Source: RAM1 sp040376925 (GTDB taxonomy: Bacteria; Pseudomonadota; Gammaproteobacteria; Burkholderiales; Burkholderiaceae_C). Taken from it: 36,738 bases of DNA. The stretch covers positions 1 to 36,738 of the forward strand of contig JBEIPU010000017.1 of the NCBI GenBank assembly GCA_040376925.1. Direction: 5' to 3'. Shown here piece by piece: positions 32,624 to 36,738 of the stretch. Both the position numbers and the translations under genes were made by a program. Every line of letters begins with the position of its first letter. Position 1 is the stretch's first letter. The notes below the pieces were generated by a model that saw only the letters and a program-made list of their open reading frames with translations, did no database searches and had not been told where the DNA came from.

Positions 32624-33910
32624 ATGCTATTTTTCCATTCAAGGCGTCCGTACGCCGTGGCCTTCATTGCCGCTGTTCTCAGCATGCCCGTGTGGGCCGC
32701 AGAGCCTTTGAGCCTGGCTGAAGCGCAGGCGCTTGCGGTTGCTCGCTCACAGCTGCTCGCGGCCAACAATGCGTCCATCACTGCCTCGCGAGAGATGGCC
32801 GCCGCTGCAGGCCAGTTGCCCGACCCCATTCTCAAGTTCGGCGTCGAAAACCTCCCACTCACTGGCCCTGGTCGCCTAAGCCTCTCGCGCGACTTCATGA
32901 CGATGCGCCGCATCGGCCTGTCCCAAGAGCTGCCTCGCGCGCAGAAGCGTCAGCTGCGTGCCGAACGCGTTGAGCGTGAAGCCGACCGCACTCGTGCAGA
33001 GAAAAAGTTGAATGTCGCCAACATCATGCGTGACACCGCCATCGCATGGATCGAGCGCTACTACACCGATGAGATGCGCCATCTCGTGCTGCGCCAGATC
33101 CGGGAGACTGAACTTCAAGTGCAGACCGCGCAGTCGGGGTACGGAACCGGGCGCAACAGCCAGGCGGATGTCTTCGCTGCTCGCGCAACGCTGGTCATGC
33201 TCGAAGATCGGCTGAGCGAGATCGACAGACAAGCCAGAAACGCCGAGTTGACGCTCGCGCGCTGGATTGGCCCAGACGCGAACCGGACATTTGCCACCAC
33301 CCCTCCGCCGTGGCAGACCAGCTGGCTGGACGGCGTGGCGCTGGAGGCACATCTACAGCATCACCCCGACCTGATCTTGCTGCGCGCCCGTTTGGAGGCG
33401 GCACTGACCGAGGCGCGCCTGGCAGAGGCCAACAAAAACGCCGACTGGAGTGTGGAAGCCACCTACAGTCAGCGCGGCTCGGCTTACTCCGACATGGTTT
33501 CATTCGGTGTTTCGGTGCCCCTGCAATGGGACCAGAAGAGCCGCCAGGATCGCGAAGTCGCCGCCAAGCTGGCCCTGGCCGACGAGGCCCGCGCCAGATA
33601 CGAAGAAATGCTGCGTCAATATGACGCGGAGCTGAGAAACCTGCTCAACGACTGGCGTACAGGCAAGCGCCGTGTCGCGCGTTATCTCGACGAGTTAGTC
33701 CCTTTGGCCACGCATCGGTCCGACGCCGCCCTCACGGCCTATCGCACCGGCAAGGGTGATCTCGCCGCTACGTTATTGGCGCGCCGCGATGAAGTCGATA
33801 CCCGGATGCAGGCACTTGCCGTGGAAATGGACACTGCCCGCGCCTGGGCCCGGCAGAACTTCATCATCCCCGAGTACGTCCCCGGCACGCTGACCCAGGA
33901 GCAACCATGA
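32624..33910 (+). CDS. cusC: CusC-type outer-membrane efflux channel
   Basis: A 428-residue TolC-superfamily protein. A signal peptide (to about MPVWA-AEP) is followed by two outer-membrane-efflux repeats, each beginning with long helices (LSLAEAQALAVARSQLLAAN; LEAHLQHHPDLILLRARLEA). Motifs such as AAGQLPDPILKFGVENLP and FGVSVPLQWDQKSRQDREVA are typical of heavy-metal efflux members. It would form the trimeric outer-membrane duct of a CusCBA pump. The stop overlaps the cusB start (ATGA), showing translational coupling. Confidence 0.9.
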   Translation: MLFFHSRRPYAVAFIAAVLSMPVWAAEPLSLAEAQALAVARSQLLAANNASITASREMAAAAGQLPDPILKFGVENLPLTGPGRLSLSRDFMTMRRIGLSQELPRAQKRQLRAERVEREADRTRAEKKLNVANIMRDTAIAWIERYYTDEMRHLVLRQIRETELQVQTAQSGYGTGRNSQADVFAARATLVMLEDRLSEIDRQARNAELTLARWIGPDANRTFATTPPPWQTSWLDGVALEAHLQHHPDLILLRARLEAALTEARLAEANKNADWSVEATYSQRGSAYSDMVSFGVSVPLQWDQKSRQDREVAAKLALADEARARYEEMLRQYDAELRNLLNDWRTGKRRVARYLDELVPLATHRSDAALTAYRTGKGDLAATLLARRDEVDTRMQALAVEMDTARAWARQNFIIPEYVPGTLTQEQP

Positions 33911-35523
33911 ACAAGAGCTATGTTTTAGCGGCCGCCGTATTGGTCGCTGTGATCACCGCCGGCGGCTACGGAATCTACGAGATAGGCCTGCGCCGGGGTA
34001 GCAGCATGGCCGCCATGCCCAGCGCTGGGCCTTTGCTTCAGTCCGCAGGCGCCGTGCCGCAAAGCATCGCTGAGGGCGAGGAGGCAACGCGGCGGCATAT
34101 GGCCGAAGGTGTCAAGGCTGGGGATATGGACCCGGCCAACGGCCGCAAAATCCTTTACTACCACGACCCCATGGTGCCAGGCAACAAGTTCGACAAGCCT
34201 GCCAAGTCACCGTTCATGGACATGATGCTGGTACCCGTTTATGCAGATGGCGACACCGACCAGGGAAAGGTGACCGTCAGCCCGCGCATCCAGCAGAACC
34301 TGGGGGTGCGCACGGCGGTGGTCACACAAGGCAAGCTCACGCCGCAAGTTGCGGCGGTGGGCAGCATTTCATTCAACGAACGCGACCAGGTTGTTGTGCA
34401 GGCGCGTGCTGCGGGCTACGTGGAACGCTTGTACGTACGCGCAACGCTGGATCGGGTCGGCAAGGGCCAGCCACTGGTTGATCTGTATGTGCCTGATTGG
34501 GTGGCCGCGCAGGAGGAGTTCCTTTCGCTCAAGCGGATGCAGAGCGATGACGTGGCAGCCTTGATCGATGGCGCGCGCCAGCGCATGCGGCAAGCCGGCA
34601 TGAGCGAAGAGCAGATTGGCCTGGTGGAGCGTACCGGCAAGACGCAGGCGCGCACGACCATCTCCGCTCCCATTGGCGGCGTGGTCGTCGAGCTGTCGGT
34701 GCGCGAAGGAATGACCGTGATGGCTGGTGCGCCACTGTTCAAGATCAACGGCCTTTCCACGGTGTGGGCGAACGCCGAAGTCCCGGAGAGCCAGGCCGCG
34801 TTGGTGCGACCAGGCGCGATGGTGCGCGCCCAAAGCCCAGCGGCGCCGGGCGTGTCATTCGAAGGCCGGGTGCAGGCAATCTTGCCGGAGGTCAACGCCG
34901 CAACGCGTACGCTCAAAGCCCGCCTCGAACTGAACAACCCTGGATCGCGACTCGTGCCGGGCATGTTCGTGTCCATGCAGTTCATGGACACACGCGGAGA
35001 CAACGTGTTGCTGATCCCGACAGAGGCTGTCATCCAGACCGGCAAGCGCACGGTAGTGATGGTCGCGGAGGAAAACGGCAAATTCAGGCCCGTGGAGGTT
35101 CAAGCGGGGATCGAATCGGGCGGGCAGACCGAAATCAAGCGCGGCTTGCAGCCCGGCCAAAAAGTGGTTGTCTCGTCGCAGTTCCTGATCGATTCGGAAG
35201 CCAGCCTGAAGGGGGTCGAGGCAAGGTTGAACGAAGCGCCCAAACCCACCGCCGCCAACACGGCGCCGCGCCATGATGGGGAGGCAAAGATCGAGGCGAT
35301 TGGGCCCGACACCCTCACGCTATCGCACGGCCCCATTCCCTCCCTCAAATGGGGCTCGATGACCATGGACTTCAAGCGGCCGCCGCCAGACGCATTGCCG
35401 CGCAACCTGGATGTCGGAGACCGGATCACCTTCGAGTTTTACATGGGAACCGAGGGTCCTCCGCAGCTCACGCGCGTGTCCCCTATGCCGGCGCAGCAGC
35501 AAGCCCAAGGGGCCAGAAAATGA
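33907..35523 (+). CDS. cusB: CusB-type periplasmic adaptor with N-terminal metal-binding and C-terminal CusF domains
   Basis: A 538-residue membrane-fusion protein. Order of parts: N-terminal membrane anchor (residues 1-30); a heavy-metal-binding domain at about 79-110 (YYHDPMVPGNKFDKPAKSPF then MDMMLVPVY); the adaptor core with lipoyl-like and beta-barrel parts (VQARAAGYVERLYVRA, ISAPIGGVVVELSVREGMTV); and a C-terminal CusF-like domain (about 455-530) with the Cu(I)/Ag(I) ligands His474, Trp482, Met485 and Met487 in the right spacing. This last domain is a strong argument for Cu/Ag rather than Zn/Co/Cd. Its stop overlaps cusA (ATGA). Confidence 0.93.
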   Translation: MNKSYVLAAAVLVAVITAGGYGIYEIGLRRGSSMAAMPSAGPLLQSAGAVPQSIAEGEEATRRHMAEGVKAGDMDPANGRKILYYHDPMVPGNKFDKPAKSPFMDMMLVPVYADGDTDQGKVTVSPRIQQNLGVRTAVVTQGKLTPQVAAVGSISFNERDQVVVQARAAGYVERLYVRATLDRVGKGQPLVDLYVPDWVAAQEEFLSLKRMQSDDVAALIDGARQRMRQAGMSEEQIGLVERTGKTQARTTISAPIGGVVVELSVREGMTVMAGAPLFKINGLSTVWANAEVPESQAALVRPGAMVRAQSPAAPGVSFEGRVQAILPEVNAATRTLKARLELNNPGSRLVPGMFVSMQFMDTRGDNVLLIPTEAVIQTGKRTVVMVAEENGKFRPVEVQAGIESGGQTEIKRGLQPGQKVVVSSQFLIDSEASLKGVEARLNEAPKPTAANTAPRHDGEAKIEAIGPDTLTLSHGPIPSLKWGSMTMDFKRPPPDALPRNLDVGDRITFEFYMGTEGPPQLTRVSPMPAQQQAQGARK

Positions 35524-36738
35524 TCGCCCGGCTCATACGATGGTCCATCAGCAACCGCTTCCTGGTCCTTTTGGCCACGATCATGATTTCGGGCTGGGGC
35601 GTCTTCTCGCTGCTCAAGACCCCGTTGGACGCGCTGCCGGACCTGTCCGACGTGCAGGTGATCATCCGCACCTCCTACCCTGGCCAGGCGCCCCGTATCG
35701 TCGAGAACCAGATCACGTACCCGCTGACAACAACGATGCTTTCCGTGCCAGGCGCGAAGACCGTGCGTGGCTACTCGTTTTTTGGGGATTCGTTCGTGTA
35801 TGTGTTGTTCGACGATGGCACGGACCTGTATTGGGCCCGTTCCCGGGTTCTTGAGTATCTGAATCAGGTCCAGTCCCGCCTGCCTGCGGGCGCCAAGGCC
35901 ACGCTGGGCCCGGACGCGACCGGCGTGGGCTGGATTTACCAGTATGCGCTGATCGATCGCACGGGAAGCCAGGACGCTGGACAGCTGCGTGCCTTGCAGG
36001 ACTGGTTCCTGAAGTACGAACTCAAGAGCGTTGCGAACGTTGCCGAAGTGGCTTCCGTCGGCGGCATGGTGCGCCAGTACCAGATCGTGCTCGATCCCGA
36101 CAAACTGGCCGCATATGCCATACCCCACACGAAGGTGATCGAGGCGGTAGGCAAAGCCAACCAGGAAAGCGGTGGTTCCGTCCTGGAACTAGGTGAAGCC
36201 GAATACATGGTGCGCGCCTCGGGTTACCTGCAGTCGCTTGACGACTTCCGCCAGATTCCGATCGTGACTTCGGCGGCGGGTGTGCCGGTGCGCCTCGGCG
36301 ACGTTGCCCGCATCCAGTTGGGCCCGGAAATGCGGCGCGGCATCGGCGAACTGGACGGCGAGGGGGAGGCAGCCGGCGGCGTGATTGTCATGCGCTCCGG
36401 CAAGAACGCACTGGCGACCATCGAGGCGGTCAAGACCAAGCTCAAATCCTTGCAGGCGAGCTTGCCCAAGGGCGTCGAGATCGTTCCGGTCTACGACCGC
36501 TCCAGCCTGATCGAACGAGCCGTGGAAAATCTCTCCTTCAAACTGCTTGAGGAGTTCCTGGTCGTCGCCGTGGTGTGCTTCATCTTCCTGTTCCATTTGC
36601 GCTCGGCTTTCGTGGCCATCATCTCGCTGCCGCTGGGCATCCTGGCGGCCTTCATCGTCATGTACCACCAGGGTGTCAACGCCAACATCATGTCCCTGGG
36701 CGGCATCGCGATCGCCATCGGCGCGATGGTGGACGCGG
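35520..36738 (+). CDS. cusA: CusA-type RND heavy-metal efflux pump, 5' part (runs off window)
   Basis: The first 406 residues of an RND heavy-metal efflux (HME) transporter of about 1,040-1,050 residues. The start MIARLIRWSISNRFLVLLAT leads into TM1. The porter segment carries PDLSDVQVIIRTSYPGQAP, the HME-typical WARSRVLEYLNQVQSRLPAG and DATGVGWIYQYAL. The start of the transmembrane block is visible (EEFLVVAVVCFIFLFHLRSA, then SLPLGILAAFIVM), and the window ends inside TM4 at GGIAIAIGAMVDA, the helix that carries the proton-relay Asp. No break is seen in the visible part. It works with CusC and CusB to expel Cu(I)/Ag(I). Confidence 0.93.
   Translation, partial: MIARLIRWSISNRFLVLLATIMISGWGVFSLLKTPLDALPDLSDVQVIIRTSYPGQAPRIVENQITYPLTTTMLSVPGAKTVRGYSFFGDSFVYVLFDDGTDLYWARSRVLEYLNQVQSRLPAGAKATLGPDATGVGWIYQYALIDRTGSQDAGQLRALQDWFLKYELKSVANVAEVASVGGMVRQYQIVLDPDKLAAYAIPHTKVIEAVGKANQESGGSVLELGEAEYMVRASGYLQSLDDFRQIPIVTSAAGVPVRLGDVARIQLGPEMRRGIGELDGEGEAAGGVIVMRSGKNALATIEAVKTKLKSLQASLPKGVEIVPVYDRSSLIERAVENLSFKLLEEFLVVAVVCFIFLFHLRSAFVAIISLPLGILAAFIVMYHQGVNANIMSLGGIAIAIGAMVDA

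Noticed and set aside
24619..36738. Right end of the island inside the window
   Set aside because: I looked for a repeat of the dnaE2 junction sequence and for a dnaE2 3' fragment; neither was found by eye.
1..36738. CRISPR arrays, tRNA or rRNA genes, insertion sequences
   Set aside because: No regularly spaced repeats, no tRNA-like cloverleaf sequence and no DDE transposase were recognised on either strand.

Overview
The window looks like chromosomal DNA of a high-GC betaproteobacterium, most likely Burkholderiales/Comamonadaceae. The reasons are the strong G/C third-position bias, three orphan Bug/TctC-type solute receptors, a LexA-controlled imuA-imuB-dnaE2 mutagenesis cassette and the general gene mix. 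The species cannot be named from the sequence.

Backbone, 1-18537. The window opens in the 3' end of a 3-oxoacid CoA-transferase subunit B, followed by two small unknown genes. A leftward five-gene operon (6892 to 1198) then encodes a Bug receptor, an aldo/keto reductase, a Cys-type UGSC-family protein, a thioredoxin-reductase-like flavoprotein and a second Bug receptor. Three of its four junctions overlap. It is divergent from a LysR regulator with a palindrome in the shared promoter region. Next come a leftward trio (MBL-fold hydrolase, DUF4256, ankyrin repeats), a third Bug receptor, a CvpA-CAP fusion, an MsbA-like ABC exporter and a RelE/BrnA-type toxin-antitoxin pair whose toxin frame is broken at a homopolymer. 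A perfect extended LexA operator (AATACTGT-N8-ACAGTATT) precedes imuA-imuB-dnaE2.

Island, 18538 to beyond the window. The dnaE2 reading frame stops matching its family after residue D567, just before the third catalytic aspartate. From there begins foreign DNA of visibly lower GC. Its first genes are three large tyrosine recombinases and a small helical protein in a tight operon. This is the ginABCD layout of GInt mobile islands (established family; the assignment here is by architecture and motifs). Behind it is a probable defence cargo: a Shedu (SduA/DUF4263) nuclease, a protein with a HEPN-type RX4H motif, a single-HKD PLD-family protein, a DUF2971 protein, and an unknown helical protein with an RNx4H motif. 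Then come an SRAP (HMCES/YedK-like) abasic-site protein, a small unknown gene and a Cus-type copper/silver RND efflux operon (a small Cys/His-rich secreted protein, cusC, cusB with metal-binding domains at both ends, cusA running off the window). The right end of the island is not visible, so it is unresolved whether SRAP and cus lie inside it.

How it fits together. The island appears to have inactivated the SOS error-prone polymerase DnaE2 while leaving LexA-controlled imuA and imuB intact, and brought in phage-defence candidates. The most novel part is the 25611-30856 block. Two or three unrecognised or barely characterised genes with HEPN-like catalytic motifs sit there next to Shedu and a PLD-family protein.
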